A stretch of 64,000 nt of DNA, from NCBI RefSeq assembly GCF_900112065.1, contig NZ_FOKE01000010.1:1-64000 (forward strand). Reading direction: 5' to 3'. Position 1 is the first letter of the stretch; the number at the start of each line of letters is the position of its first letter. The translations under genes and the position numbers were made by a program. Origin of the DNA: Cohnella sp. OV330. GTDB lineage: Bacteria > Bacillota > Bacilli > Paenibacillales > Paenibacillaceae. Positions 43,444 to 52,097 of this stretch are shown here, one piece after another. The notes beneath the pieces are model-generated. The model saw only the letters and a program-made list of their open reading frames with translations. It was not told the origin of the DNA and did not search any database.

Positions 43444-44793
43444 ATGAAACCGTTCATGAAAGGCACCGCCCTGGTACTCGCCATCGCATCCGCAGCCAGC
43501 CTGTCCGCTTGCGGCTCCGCCGCAGAAGGCGAAGCCGACGCCGCTGCCGCTACCGCGGCGCCAAGCCAGACGGAGCTCGCCAAGCTCGATCCCGCGAATC
43601 CGACCAAGGTCACGTTCTACTCGTACAGCCTGGCCTACCCGACGATGAAGCCGGGCATGGAGCAGCTGATCAAGGAATTTAACGACACGGTCGGCAAGGA
43701 AAAGGGCGTCGTCGTCGAAGGCGTCGCGGACACGACGATGCAGCAGTACAAGGCGGATATCTCCGCGGGCAAAGAAGTCGACGTCGTGCAGCATCCGTTC
43801 GGCACGCTCGACGCCTCCCGCCTGAGCCTCGGCTTCAAAGCGTACGAGGACGTCTTCCCGAAGGCGGAGCTGGACGCGCATCTGCAGGGCATCTCGCCCA
43901 ACGCGCTCGAGCTCGGCAAGATCGACGGCAAGATGTACGGCCTCGCCTTCACGTTCAGCACGCCGATCGTCTTCATCAACGGCAAGCTGTTCGAAGCGGC
44001 CGGACTCGATCCGGCGAAGCCGCCGAAGACTTGGGCCGAGATCAAGGAAGCCTCCCTCAAGATCAAAGCCGCCACGGGCAAGGACGGCTTCGGCCTCACG
44101 CCGGCCAACGGCTGGATCACCGAGGGCCTCATCCTGAGCAACGGCGGCGAGGTGCTCTCGAAGGATCGCAAATCGGCGGGCTTCGCGAGCCCAGAGAGCG
44201 TCGAGGCGATCGAGACGTGGAAGGATCTGTACCAGAACGGCGCGTCCGCGCCCGGCACGGAGACGGAGCTGGCGGAGCAGTTCATGGCCGGCAACCTCGG
44301 CATGTACGCCTCCTCGACTTCGCTCTACAGCGGCATCAAGAAGGCGTCCGAAGCCGGCGGCTGGAAGGTGTACGGCGCAGGCATGCCGCAATTCGGCGAC
44401 AAGCCGGCCGTCCCGGTCAACTCGGGCAGCGTGCTCGCCGTCCGCTCGGACAGCCCGGAGAAAAGCGCGGCGATCTGGGAGTTCATCCGCTTCGTCACCG
44501 GCGACCGCGGCTATACGATCATCACCTCGCAGATCGGCTACCTTCCGCTGCGCACCGCGCACGCCGACGATCCGAACGGCCTGAAGGACTTTGTCGAGCA
44601 GAACCCGCTCTACCGGATCAACCTCGAGCAGCTGTCGCATATCCAGCCGGTCGCCATCTGGCCGGGCGAATACGCCACTGAAGCGGCCACCGCGTTCACG
44701 GACGCCATCGTCAAGTCCGTCATGACCAAGGACGGCGACGTCAAGGCGACGCTGCAGAAGGCGCAGGACGACATCAACCAGATGATCCAGTAA
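43444..44793 (+). CDS. Binding lipoprotein, UgpB-like CUT1 type
   Basis: The 449-residue lipoprotein (lipobox LSAC, Cys near residue 22) has a type-1 solute-binding fold (NPTKVTFYSYSLAYPTMKPGMEQLIKEFNDTVGKEKG...; SAAIWEFIRFVTGDRGYTIITSQIGYLPLRTA). The general shape fits glycerol-3-phosphate/sugar binding proteins. The ATG at 43444 begins the signal peptide; GGGGG lies upstream. Together with two phosphoesterase genes this supports a phosphorylated or phosphodiester ligand, but this is not provable from sequence. Confidence 0.9.
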   Translation: MKPFMKGTALVLAIASAASLSACGSAAEGEADAAAATAAPSQTELAKLDPANPTKVTFYSYSLAYPTMKPGMEQLIKEFNDTVGKEKGVVVEGVADTTMQQYKADISAGKEVDVVQHPFGTLDASRLSLGFKAYEDVFPKAELDAHLQGISPNALELGKIDGKMYGLAFTFSTPIVFINGKLFEAAGLDPAKPPKTWAEIKEASLKIKAATGKDGFGLTPANGWITEGLILSNGGEVLSKDRKSAGFASPESVEAIETWKDLYQNGASAPGTETELAEQFMAGNLGMYASSTSLYSGIKKASEAGGWKVYGAGMPQFGDKPAVPVNSGSVLAVRSDSPEKSAAIWEFIRFVTGDRGYTIITSQIGYLPLRTAHADDPNGLKDFVEQNPLYRINLEQLSHIQPVAIWPGEYATEAATAFTDAIVKSVMTKDGDVKATLQKAQDDINQMIQ

Positions 44794-44812
44794 CGAAAGG
44801 AAAGGAGCCGTC

Positions 44813-45784
44813 ATGAGCCAAGCGATCGAAAACGCCTACGCGCCCCCCCTCGCGGGGAAGCCGCCCGTAGCCTTGGACCGGCCCCGCGCCCGGTCCAAGG
44901 CGCTTCGCATGCTGAAGCCCTGGCTGTACCTGCTGCCTGCGCTGGTCCTGCTCGGCATTTGGATGTACAGACCGCTGCTTTACACGTTTTATTTGGCTTT
45001 TCACAAATGGAGCATGGTCCCCGGCACCGAGCCGCTGTACGTCGGATTGGACAACTTCTCGCGGCTGCTTCAGAACAAGAGCTTCGCCGACTCGATCGGC
45101 AACACCGTATTCTATACGGTACTGCTGCTGCCCTTTTCCATCGTCATCCCGCTCGCGCTGGCCGCGGTCACCCATCACATGGAAGGCCGCATGAAAAACG
45201 TGTACCGCGCGCTGTTCTTCATCCCGATGATCCTGGCGCCGGTCTCGGTTAGCGCGATCTGGCGCTGGCTGTTCCATCCGTCGGGCGGGCTTGTGAACGT
45301 CGCGCTCATGAAGCTCGGATTCATCGACGCGCCGATCGCCTACTTCTCGGACCCCTCCTTCGCCAAGTGGATCATCCTGCTCATCACCGGGTGGAAGATG
45401 ATCGGCTTCAGCACGATCATGTTCTCCGCCGCGCTGACCGGGATCAACAGCGAGTACTACGAAGCCGCTTCGCAGGACGGCGCGGGCAGCATGCGCCAGT
45501 TCTGGCGCATCACCGTCCCGCTCATGTCGCCGATGATTATTTTCATGCTGACGATGAGCATCCTGTTTTCCAGCCAATGGACGTTCGCGTACATCGACAT
45601 CCTGACGACCGGCGGTCCGTACGGCACGTCGACCAACGTCTACTACGAGATGTACAAGTTCGCCTTCTCCAACCTCAACGCGGGCTTCAGCTCGGCGGCG
45701 TCGCTTCTGTTCTTCGTCGTCTTCGGCGTCATCTCGCTCGCGCTCAATTCGCTGTCGCGCCGATTTTCCTTTTACGATAACTAA
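44813..45784 (+). CDS. ABC permease, UgpA/MalF-type
   Basis: The 323-residue product has six membrane segments (LKPWLYLLPALVLLGIWMYRPLLYTFYLAF at the N-terminus) and the EAA loop YYEAASQDGAGSMRQFWRITVPLMSPMI. The ATG follows AAAGGAG, 19 bp after the binding-protein stop. It pairs with the permease at 45802-46620. Confidence 0.92.
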   Translation: MSQAIENAYAPPLAGKPPVALDRPRARSKALRMLKPWLYLLPALVLLGIWMYRPLLYTFYLAFHKWSMVPGTEPLYVGLDNFSRLLQNKSFADSIGNTVFYTVLLLPFSIVIPLALAAVTHHMEGRMKNVYRALFFIPMILAPVSVSAIWRWLFHPSGGLVNVALMKLGFIDAPIAYFSDPSFAKWIILLITGWKMIGFSTIMFSAALTGINSEYYEAASQDGAGSMRQFWRITVPLMSPMIIFMLTMSILFSSQWTFAYIDILTTGGPYGTSTNVYYEMYKFAFSNLNAGFSSAASLLFFVVFGVISLALNSLSRRFSFYDN

Positions 45785-45801
45785 GCCGGGAGGAGCCGAC
45801 C

Positions 45802-46620
45802 ATGAAAAGAAAACCGCCGGCGGTCTCGGTCCTGCAGCACGGGCTGCTGTCGCTCATGTGCGTGATCGCGCTGTTCCCGCTGTACTGGATGCTGAATTCG
45901 TCGTTCAAAAACGAATCGGACATCTTCAAGTCCGACTTCCTGCCGCCGAGCCCCATCCTGAGCAACTATAGCTATGCGTTCGAGCAGATGCCGATCCTCC
46001 GCATGATGTTCAACTCGTTCGGCGTCTCGATCCTGATGACCGCGCTGCAGCTGTTCACCGGCCTGCTCGCGGCGTACGCGCTCGTCCGCTGGCGTTTCCG
46101 CGGGCAGACGCTCATCTTCACGCTGCTGAGCCTGACGTGGCTCATCCCTTTCCAATCGATCATGATCCCCAACTACGTGCTCGTGAACGACATGGGCATG
46201 AACGAAACGCTCATGGGCATCGTGCTGCCGTTCGCCGTGTCCACCTTCGCCATCCTGTCGCTCTACCAGAGCTTCCAGTCGTTCCCCAAGGTGCTCATCG
46301 AGGCGGCATGCATCGACGGACAGAGCGACTTCGGCATCCTGACGCGGCTCATCCTGCCGAACATCAAGTCCTCGGTCGCCTCGCTCGGCATCATCCTCTT
46401 CATCAACGGGTGGAACGAATACCTGTGGCCGATGCTCATCACCAAGAAGATGGAAAACGCGCCGCTGCAGATCGGACTCAAGCTGTTCGTCAACTCCGAC
46501 TCCAACATGTGGGGCTCGCTGATGGCGGCCACGACGGTGTCTTGCCTGCCCATCCTGATCATCTACCTGCTGCTGCGCCGCCAGATCGTGGACTCGTTCG
46601 TGCGGTTCGGGATTAAGTAA
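45802..46620 (+). CDS. ABC permease, UgpE/MalG-type
   Basis: The 272-residue product has six membrane segments and the EAA loop IEAACIDGQSDFGILTRLILPNIKSSVASLG, and ends ...RRQIVDSFVRFGIK. The ATG follows GGGAGGAG, 17 bp after the upstream permease. It is the last gene of the operon, closed by the terminator at 46640-46677. No ATPase gene is present. Confidence 0.92.
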   Translation: MKRKPPAVSVLQHGLLSLMCVIALFPLYWMLNSSFKNESDIFKSDFLPPSPILSNYSYAFEQMPILRMMFNSFGVSILMTALQLFTGLLAAYALVRWRFRGQTLIFTLLSLTWLIPFQSIMIPNYVLVNDMGMNETLMGIVLPFAVSTFAILSLYQSFQSFPKVLIEAACIDGQSDFGILTRLILPNIKSSVASLGIILFINGWNEYLWPMLITKKMENAPLQIGLKLFVNSDSNMWGSLMAATTVSCLPILIIYLLLRRQIVDSFVRFGIK

Positions 46621-46639
46621 TTGGCGTGTGTGAAAAAGG

Positions 46640-46677
46640 AATCGCCCTCCGGCGGCCGTGAGCCGGGAGGGCGATTT
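46640..46677 (+). terminator. Intrinsic terminator
   Basis: AATCGCCCTCC and GGAGGGCGATT form a stem, then TTT. It closes the phosphoesterase/transport operon. Confidence 0.85.
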
Positions 46678-46804
46678 TGTCGTTGGCGCTCCGCTCCCCC
46701 TCCCCCACCGTCGCTCTCGCTGCATCGGTTGCTTCGCCACCTCCGCAAGTCTGGTGCAGCGCAAAGTGGAGCAGCGAGGTGCTGCTGCGAATCGCTGCTG
46801 CAAA

Positions 46805-46991
46805 ATAACTGCATTTCTGCAGGTAATTTTGCGGAGTAAAGAAAGTCGGTCGCGATAACTGCAAATGTACAGGTATTTTCCTTACTGGCGATGCCAAGAG
46901 GCGGATTTGAGCGAAATAGATGCATATTTGCAGGTATCGTCCGCAAAATGGCCGGATCGGCAGAAAATAGATGCATGAATGCAGCTATTTA
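46805..46991. repeat. Four-palindrome intergenic element (C)
   Basis: Blocks with TGCAnnnnTGCA cores have centres at 46815.5, 46865.5, 46926.5 and 46977.5, that is 50, 61 and 51 bp apart. Flanks are ATAACTGCA... in blocks 1 and 2 and ATAGATGCA... in blocks 3 and 4. The 681 bp gap 46621-47301 contains the terminator, this element and the 38 bp repeat; no gene is seen. Confidence 0.8.
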
Positions 46992-47043
46992 TTGAAGATA
47001 ATGGTAGAACGGGCGAGACGACGATACTAGTTGCATTGAATAG

Positions 47044-47238
47044 TTAGTGAGGCATGGCGACGGACGATGGTGAGACATGGCGACGGTAGTATGGTGTTGC
47101 GGCGAGGGTGAGACAAGGCGGCGGTAGTGCGGTGTTGCGACGAGGGTGAGGCATGGCGACGGTAGTATGGTGTTGCGACGATGGTGAGGCATGGTGACGG
47201 TAGCGCTGTGCTTCGACGATGGCGAGGCATGGCGACGA
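47044..47238. repeat. 38 bp tandem repeat, about 4.5 copies
   Basis: Units starting GGTGAGGCATGGCGACGG lie at 47068, 47106, 47144 and 47182, exactly 38 bp apart, with a partial unit at 47220 and a shortened one before 47068. It lies directly past the stop of the binding-protein gene at 47302. Copies differ by a few substitutions. Confidence 0.9.
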
Positions 47239-47301
47239 ATAGGCGGGGCGGGACAAGGGCCGGCGCGGAGACCGACACGCCTCACCCTGGCCCTCACTCC
47301 T

Positions 47302-48618
47302 TCACTGCCCCGCCTTAATCACCTTGTCGTGCGCGGCCGCGAACGCTTCCGGCGTCACGGCTTTGCCGAACAGCGCCTGGATCTGGTTCAGGTGCGTCTC
47401 GGCGGCGCCCGGCTTCAGCTGCACGTCCGCGAACAGCGTGATGCTCGTCGCTTTGTTCATCTCGTTGAGCAGGTCGACGTACAGCTGCGGCAGCTTGACG
47501 GCCGCCGTATCGACCTTCGTCGCCGGGATGACGCCCGCATCCGTGACGGACCGCTCGCCCCAGCGCTTGACGAAGTACTCGACGAACGACTTCGCCTCCG
47601 CCTTCACCGCCGAGTTCTCGGCGACGAACAAGCCGACGCCGGGGCCGCCGACCCAGCCGTCGATATCTCCTTTGCCCCCTTCGACGGTCGGGAACTTGAA
47701 GAAGCCGACGTTGTCGCGGAAGCGCTGGGGGATGTCCTGGTTCGTCGTGAAGTTCGGCAGCTCCCACGCGCCGACCATGTACATGGCGGCTTTGCCGCTC
47801 AGGAACATCGCCTTGGCCTCGTCGTTGGACAAGCCGTTGAAGTCCGGACTGAACGCGCCCGCGCCCACCAGATCCTGCAAGCTCCGGGCCGCGCGGACGA
47901 GCCTCGGATCGGCGAAGGAGCGCTCGCCGCCGATAGCCTCGGCCAACGCCTCGGCACCCGCGATGCGGTCGGCCATGTACATGTACCACATCGACCCGGT
48001 CCAGCGGTCCTGGTTGCCCAGCGCGATCGGCGCGACGCCGCCCGCGGCGAGCGTCCCGATGATGCTGCGGAGCTCGTCATATGTCTTGGGGACCTCCAAA
48101 TGGAATTCCCGGAACAGCTCCTTATTATAGTAGATCGGCGCAATATTGAATTCGAGCGGCAGCGCGTACGTCTTGCCGTCCACGGCGTAGGCTTCCGTGG
48201 TGCCCGCCACGAACGAATCCTTCAACTCGCCCTGCAGCAGATCGTCGAGCGGCGTGAACAGCCCGCCCTCCACGAACGGCTGCAGCGCGCCCGCCGCCCA
48301 CGTCAAGCCGACGTCCGGCAGATCGTTGACGGCGGAGAGCACCCGCAGCTTCGCCTTGTACTGCTCGTTGTCGAGCACTTCCTGCTTGACGACGACGTTC
48401 GGATGCTCCGCCTCGTACTCCTCGATGATCTTGTTCACGATCCGATGCTGGCCGAGCGCGCCGGATTCCGGCCACAGATGCATCATCTTGATCGTCACCT
48501 GGTCGCCGGAGCCAGGGTCCGCGGCGAGCCGATCGCCCGTTCCCTGCCCGCATCCGGCTGTCGCGAGGGCCAAGCCGGCCGCCGCCAGCGCCGATACCGC
48601 CCGAATTTTTATGCGCAC
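47302..48618 (-). CDS. Second sugar-binding lipoprotein of the 47-52 kb transporter
   Basis: The 438-residue lipoprotein (lipobox ATAGC) has the type-1 solute-binding fold (VTIKMMHLWPESGALGQHRIVNKIIEEYEAEHPNVVV; PLEFNIAPIYYNKELFREFHLEVPKTYDEL). The GTG at 48618 is preceded by GTGGAGG; an earlier GTG at 48636 lacks such a site. It follows the two permeases, 63 bp after the second, whereas a different binding protein precedes them. The pair are not close copies, so they may bring different ligands to one permease pair. Confidence 0.88.
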   Translation of the reverse strand: MRIKIRAVSALAAAGLALATAGCGQGTGDRLAADPGSGDQVTIKMMHLWPESGALGQHRIVNKIIEEYEAEHPNVVVKQEVLDNEQYKAKLRVLSAVNDLPDVGLTWAAGALQPFVEGGLFTPLDDLLQGELKDSFVAGTTEAYAVDGKTYALPLEFNIAPIYYNKELFREFHLEVPKTYDELRSIIGTLAAGGVAPIALGNQDRWTGSMWYMYMADRIAGAEALAEAIGGERSFADPRLVRAARSLQDLVGAGAFSPDFNGLSNDEAKAMFLSGKAAMYMVGAWELPNFTTNQDIPQRFRDNVGFFKFPTVEGGKGDIDGWVGGPGVGLFVAENSAVKAEAKSFVEYFVKRWGERSVTDAGVIPATKVDTAAVKLPQLYVDLLNEMNKATSITLFADVQLKPGAAETHLNQIQALFGKAVTPEAFAAAHDKVIKAGQ

Positions 48619-48681
48619 GTTCGATGCCTCCACCACGCAGCATGACGATCCGCCCGGCGCGTGCCGGACGGATCGGGGTTC

Positions 48682-49536
48682 TTACTCTTTGACGCCGCCA
48701 AGCGCGACGCCTGCGATGATATATCTGGACAGCAGGAAGTATATCACGAAGAGCGGCAGAGCCGTAAGGGCGAGCCCCATATAGATCGAACCGAACTCCG
48801 TCTTGTAAATATCCCCTTTAAGCAGGCTGACCATAATCGGCAGCGTGTATTTGTCCTTTTGCGTGAGCAGGATGAGCGGCATGAACAGGTTGTTCCAGCT
48901 CGCGACGAAGGCGAAGATCGCCTGGGTGGCGATGGCCGGCACCATGATCGGCAGCACGATCCGGTTGAACGTGTAGAGCTCTCCGGCTCCATCGATGCGC
49001 GCCGCTTCCACCATCTCGATCGACAGCATGGAGAGCAGGTACTGCCGCATGAAGAATACGATGGCCGGCGCCGCGATCGCCGGCAGGATGAGCGGCAGCA
49101 GGCTGTTCGTCCAGTGCAGCTGGTACATGAACTTGTAGAAGCCGATGGCGCTGGCCTGCGCGGGGATCATCATGACGAGCAGGATAAACGTAAAAAACGC
49201 CTGGCGAAGCTTCCAGTTGTACGCAACCAGCGCGTACGCGGTCAACGATGAGAAGTAGACCGCGCAAATGGTCGAGAAGCCGGAGATGATGAGCGAATTA
49301 AAAAATCCCTTCAGCGGATCGAAACTTTTGCTCAGCAGCACGTCCAGATTCGTCTTCATATGCGAGGATGGCAGCAGAGACAACCCGCTCTGGATCTCGG
49401 CCGTCGAGCGCGTGGCATTGACGAACATGATCCAGAACGGCAGGATGCTGAGCAGCGCCAGGGCGATGCAGACGACGTAGACGATCGTGCGGTTGACGTG
49501 AAGGGCGGCTCTGGACTCCGTCCGGATGTTTTCCAT
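48682..49536 (-). CDS. ABC sugar permease, MalG-type
   Basis: The 284-residue product has six membrane segments and the EAA loop VEAARIDGAGELYTFNRIVLPIMVPAIATQA, ending SRYIIAGVALGGVKE. The ATG follows GGGGGC. The upstream permease ends 4 bp before, so the two are coupled. Confidence 0.92.
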   Translation of the reverse strand: MENIRTESRAALHVNRTIVYVVCIALALLSILPFWIMFVNATRSTAEIQSGLSLLPSSHMKTNLDVLLSKSFDPLKGFFNSLIISGFSTICAVYFSSLTAYALVAYNWKLRQAFFTFILLVMMIPAQASAIGFYKFMYQLHWTNSLLPLILPAIAAPAIVFFMRQYLLSMLSIEMVEAARIDGAGELYTFNRIVLPIMVPAIATQAIFAFVASWNNLFMPLILLTQKDKYTLPIMVSLLKGDIYKTEFGSIYMGLALTALPLFVIYFLLSRYIIAGVALGGVKE

Positions 49537-49539
49537 GGA

Positions 49540-50508
49540 TCACAGCCCCCTTGCCGCCGCTTGCGCAGCCTTTTTGATTCTTTTTTGCGCTTTTTTGAGC
49601 CGCGACGCATCGCGGTCGCGCATGAGGTAGAACAAGAGACCCGACAGGATCGCCGCGATCGCGAACATGATCATGCTCGCCGCAGCCGCTTTGTTGAACA
49701 TGTAGCTGCCCTTGAACGCCTGCCCGTAGATGAACACGGACGTCGTGAGCGTCGCGTCGTCGGGGCCGCCGAACAGGAACAGCTGCGGGATATCGAACAG
49801 CTGCAGTCCCCCGATCATCGACGTGATCAGCGTATAGAGCATGATCGTCTTGAGGCTCGGCAGCGTGATGCGCATGAAAGTCTGCCAGCCGTTCGCGCCG
49901 TCGATGGCGGCTGCTTCGAACAGCGCGGGATTGATACCCATGACGCCGGCGATTAGGATAATCATCGTATTGCCGTACCACATCCAGAATTGGATAAAGG
50001 CGACGATGCCCCGCGCGGTCGTCTTGTCCTGCAGGAAATTGACCGGCGCGTCGATCCAGCCCAAGCTCTCGAACAGACTGTTCACGGGACCCATCGGATA
50101 GGAAAACAAAGAGTTAAAAAGCACGGCGATCGTGCTCGCCGTGATAATATTCGGCATATAGAGCAGCACTTTGAACGCGCCTTGGCCCCGCACCTTGAGG
50201 CGCTGATTGGTGAACCAGGCGGTGAGCAGCAGCGCGAGTCCGACCTGGGGGATGAAATTGAGGATCCAGATCAACGCGGTATTCGTAAGCGAGATGCGAA
50301 ACGACGTGTTGTGCAGGATAAGATCCGTAAAGTTGCCGAAGGGATTGTCCAGGATATGAACCGGCTTCGGAATGACGCCCTTCATATCGGTAAAGCCGAT
50401 GACCGCCGTGTACAAGACCGGATAGAACGAGAAAACAAGAAACGCGAGTATGAAAGGCAAGCTGAACATGTAGCCGAATCTCGAATAGCTGACGCTCTTG
50501 CGGCGCAT
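49540..50508 (-). CDS. ABC sugar permease, MalF-type
   Basis: The 322-residue product starts MRRKSVSYSRFGYMFSLPFILAFLVFSFYPVLYT and carries the EAA loop FEAAAIDGANGWQTFMRITLPSLKTIM. The ATG at 50508 follows GAGGTGG; a GTG at 50517 would add three residues and overlap the ribosome site. A basic Lys/Ala-rich C-terminal tail (KKAQKRIKKAAQAAARGL) is slightly longer than usual. Confidence 0.9.
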   Translation of the reverse strand: MRRKSVSYSRFGYMFSLPFILAFLVFSFYPVLYTAVIGFTDMKGVIPKPVHILDNPFGNFTDLILHNTSFRISLTNTALIWILNFIPQVGLALLLTAWFTNQRLKVRGQGAFKVLLYMPNIITASTIAVLFNSLFSYPMGPVNSLFESLGWIDAPVNFLQDKTTARGIVAFIQFWMWYGNTMIILIAGVMGINPALFEAAAIDGANGWQTFMRITLPSLKTIMLYTLITSMIGGLQLFDIPQLFLFGGPDDATLTTSVFIYGQAFKGSYMFNKAAAASMIMFAIAAILSGLLFYLMRDRDASRLKKAQKRIKKAAQAAARGL

Positions 50509-50533
50509 GGCTACCACCTCGTTTATTCATATA

Positions 50534-50561
50534 AAGGGGCGGGATATCGGACCCGCCCCTT
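50534..50561 (-). terminator. Internal hairpin between binding-protein and permease genes
   Basis: AAGGGGCGGG and CCCGCCCCTT form a 10 bp stem; on the minus strand TTTATAT follows. Placed between binding-protein stop and permease start, it would reduce permease transcription relative to the binding protein. Confidence 0.7.
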
Positions 50562-50578
50562 CGGCGCATAGAGCCGTA

Positions 50579-51991
50579 TTATTCGCTTTCGATGCCGAGC
50601 TGGTCCTTGACCTTCTGCTTGAAGTCCGCGATCGTCTTGTCCCGGCTCTTCGTGCCGTTCGCGTATTCGCGCACCTGGTCGCGCCAGATAAGGTTGATGG
50701 ACTCGTCGTACTGGGTCAGGTTTTTGCCGGTCGCGTTGGCGTTGGCCGGCACGAACACGTCGAACATGTTCTGCCCGCCGAGCAATGCGACTTCGCCGTT
50801 AGACTTCGACATGACGACGCTCGACGCGACGCTGTCCTTCGTGCCTTGCTCGCCCGTCTTCATCGTGCCGTTCGCCCAATAGGATTGGAGGCCGGTATCG
50901 GACGTATCCAGCGTCACCCACTTCACGAAGTCGGCGACCGCGGCTTTTTTGGCATCGTTCTTGACGACGTCTTTATTCGCGAGCAGCCACGTGCCGCCCC
51001 AGAAGAAGCCGGTCGGCGGTTCGGTCACGGCCCAGTCGCCGTTCGTGTCCTTGACCTGGCCGTTCATGACGTAGTTGATGAGCCACGCGGGACCGAAGAA
51101 GCCGAAGATCGGCTGTTTGCCGGTGCCGGACATGTCCGCGTACCAAGCTTCCGTCCAATCCTTCGTGTCGTTCGAATAACCGTTATCCTTGAGCTGCTTG
51201 GAGAAATCCAGGAACTGCTCGCGCTTCGGATCGATATGAAGCTTGCCGTCTACGATCCAGCCTTTGTCGGAGCTGTTCTCGATCGGGTGCCAGATGTCGC
51301 CGTCGCCGGAAACGATGCCGTAGCCTTTGGCCTTCAGCTTGGCGGCCGCGTCGAAGAACTTGTCCCAGCCCGGACCGACTGCGGTCTTGATCGTCGCGGG
51401 ATCGTCCGTGCCGAACACGTCCTTGGCGATCGAACGGCGATAGATGAAAGCGCCGCCGGTCGCTTGATAGGCGAGGCCCTTCAGCGCGCCGTCCTTGCTG
51501 CCGATGTCGACCGAATATTGGGCGATGCCGGCGTCCTTCACCAAGTCGTCGCCCAGCCCCAGGTCCGCGTAGTTCGCGGCGTAGTCCGATGCGTCGCCTT
51601 GCGTATACTTGAGGACGAAGGCCGACTCGGCCGCGTAAAGGTCCGGGGCGTCCTTTCCGCCGCCGGCTAGCGCCTGGTCGAGCGCGGGCTGATAAGCGCC
51701 GTCCGTCGTCGCGATGACGGTCGTCTTGAACTCGACGTTCGCGTCGGGGTGGGTTTCCATGTACTTTTTCGTCATGTTCGGAATCTCGTCGGTGAAGCTC
51801 CAGAGGTTGATCGTCACCTTTTCCTTCGGCGTGGTGCTGTCCGAAGGCGCGGCGCTGCTCGAAGCGCTAGCGCCTGCGCTCGGACTGGCCGATTGGCTGG
51901 CGCCTGCATTGTTGGAGGCGTCCGAGCCGCATGCGGCCAGGACGGAAGACAAGAGGACAATGGCGGTGCTTGCGGATAATGCGCGTTTCAT
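50579..51991 (-). CDS. First sugar-binding lipoprotein of the 47-52 kb transporter
   Basis: The 470-residue lipoprotein (lipobox LAAC) has a Ser/Ala-rich linker (GASQSASPSAGASASSSAAPSD) and a type-1 solute-binding fold (VTINLWSFTDEIPNMTKKYMETHPDANVEF). ATG preceded by GGGAGG. It is the first gene of the operon, directly downstream of the two-component pair (106 bp). A cre-like half site (TGTAAGCG at 52056) and a possible -10 TATACT lie upstream. Confidence 0.9.
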   Translation of the reverse strand: MKRALSASTAIVLLSSVLAACGSDASNNAGASQSASPSAGASASSSAAPSDSTTPKEKVTINLWSFTDEIPNMTKKYMETHPDANVEFKTTVIATTDGAYQPALDQALAGGGKDAPDLYAAESAFVLKYTQGDASDYAANYADLGLGDDLVKDAGIAQYSVDIGSKDGALKGLAYQATGGAFIYRRSIAKDVFGTDDPATIKTAVGPGWDKFFDAAAKLKAKGYGIVSGDGDIWHPIENSSDKGWIVDGKLHIDPKREQFLDFSKQLKDNGYSNDTKDWTEAWYADMSGTGKQPIFGFFGPAWLINYVMNGQVKDTNGDWAVTEPPTGFFWGGTWLLANKDVVKNDAKKAAVADFVKWVTLDTSDTGLQSYWANGTMKTGEQGTKDSVASSVVMSKSNGEVALLGGQNMFDVFVPANANATGKNLTQYDESINLIWRDQVREYANGTKSRDKTIADFKQKVKDQLGIESE

Positions 51992-52097
51992 TTTTTAGCC
52001 TCCCTTTTTACGACACAGTCACTTTGTAATCGCATACACAGTATAAAACCGGAAATGTAAGCGCAACAGTTAACTGCGATTGGGAGAAGTTCCACTT

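Noticed and set aside
46805..46991. Short CRISPR array
   Set aside because: The blocks are imperfect palindromes that differ from each other, spacing alternates 50/61/51, there are only four, and no cas genes are present.
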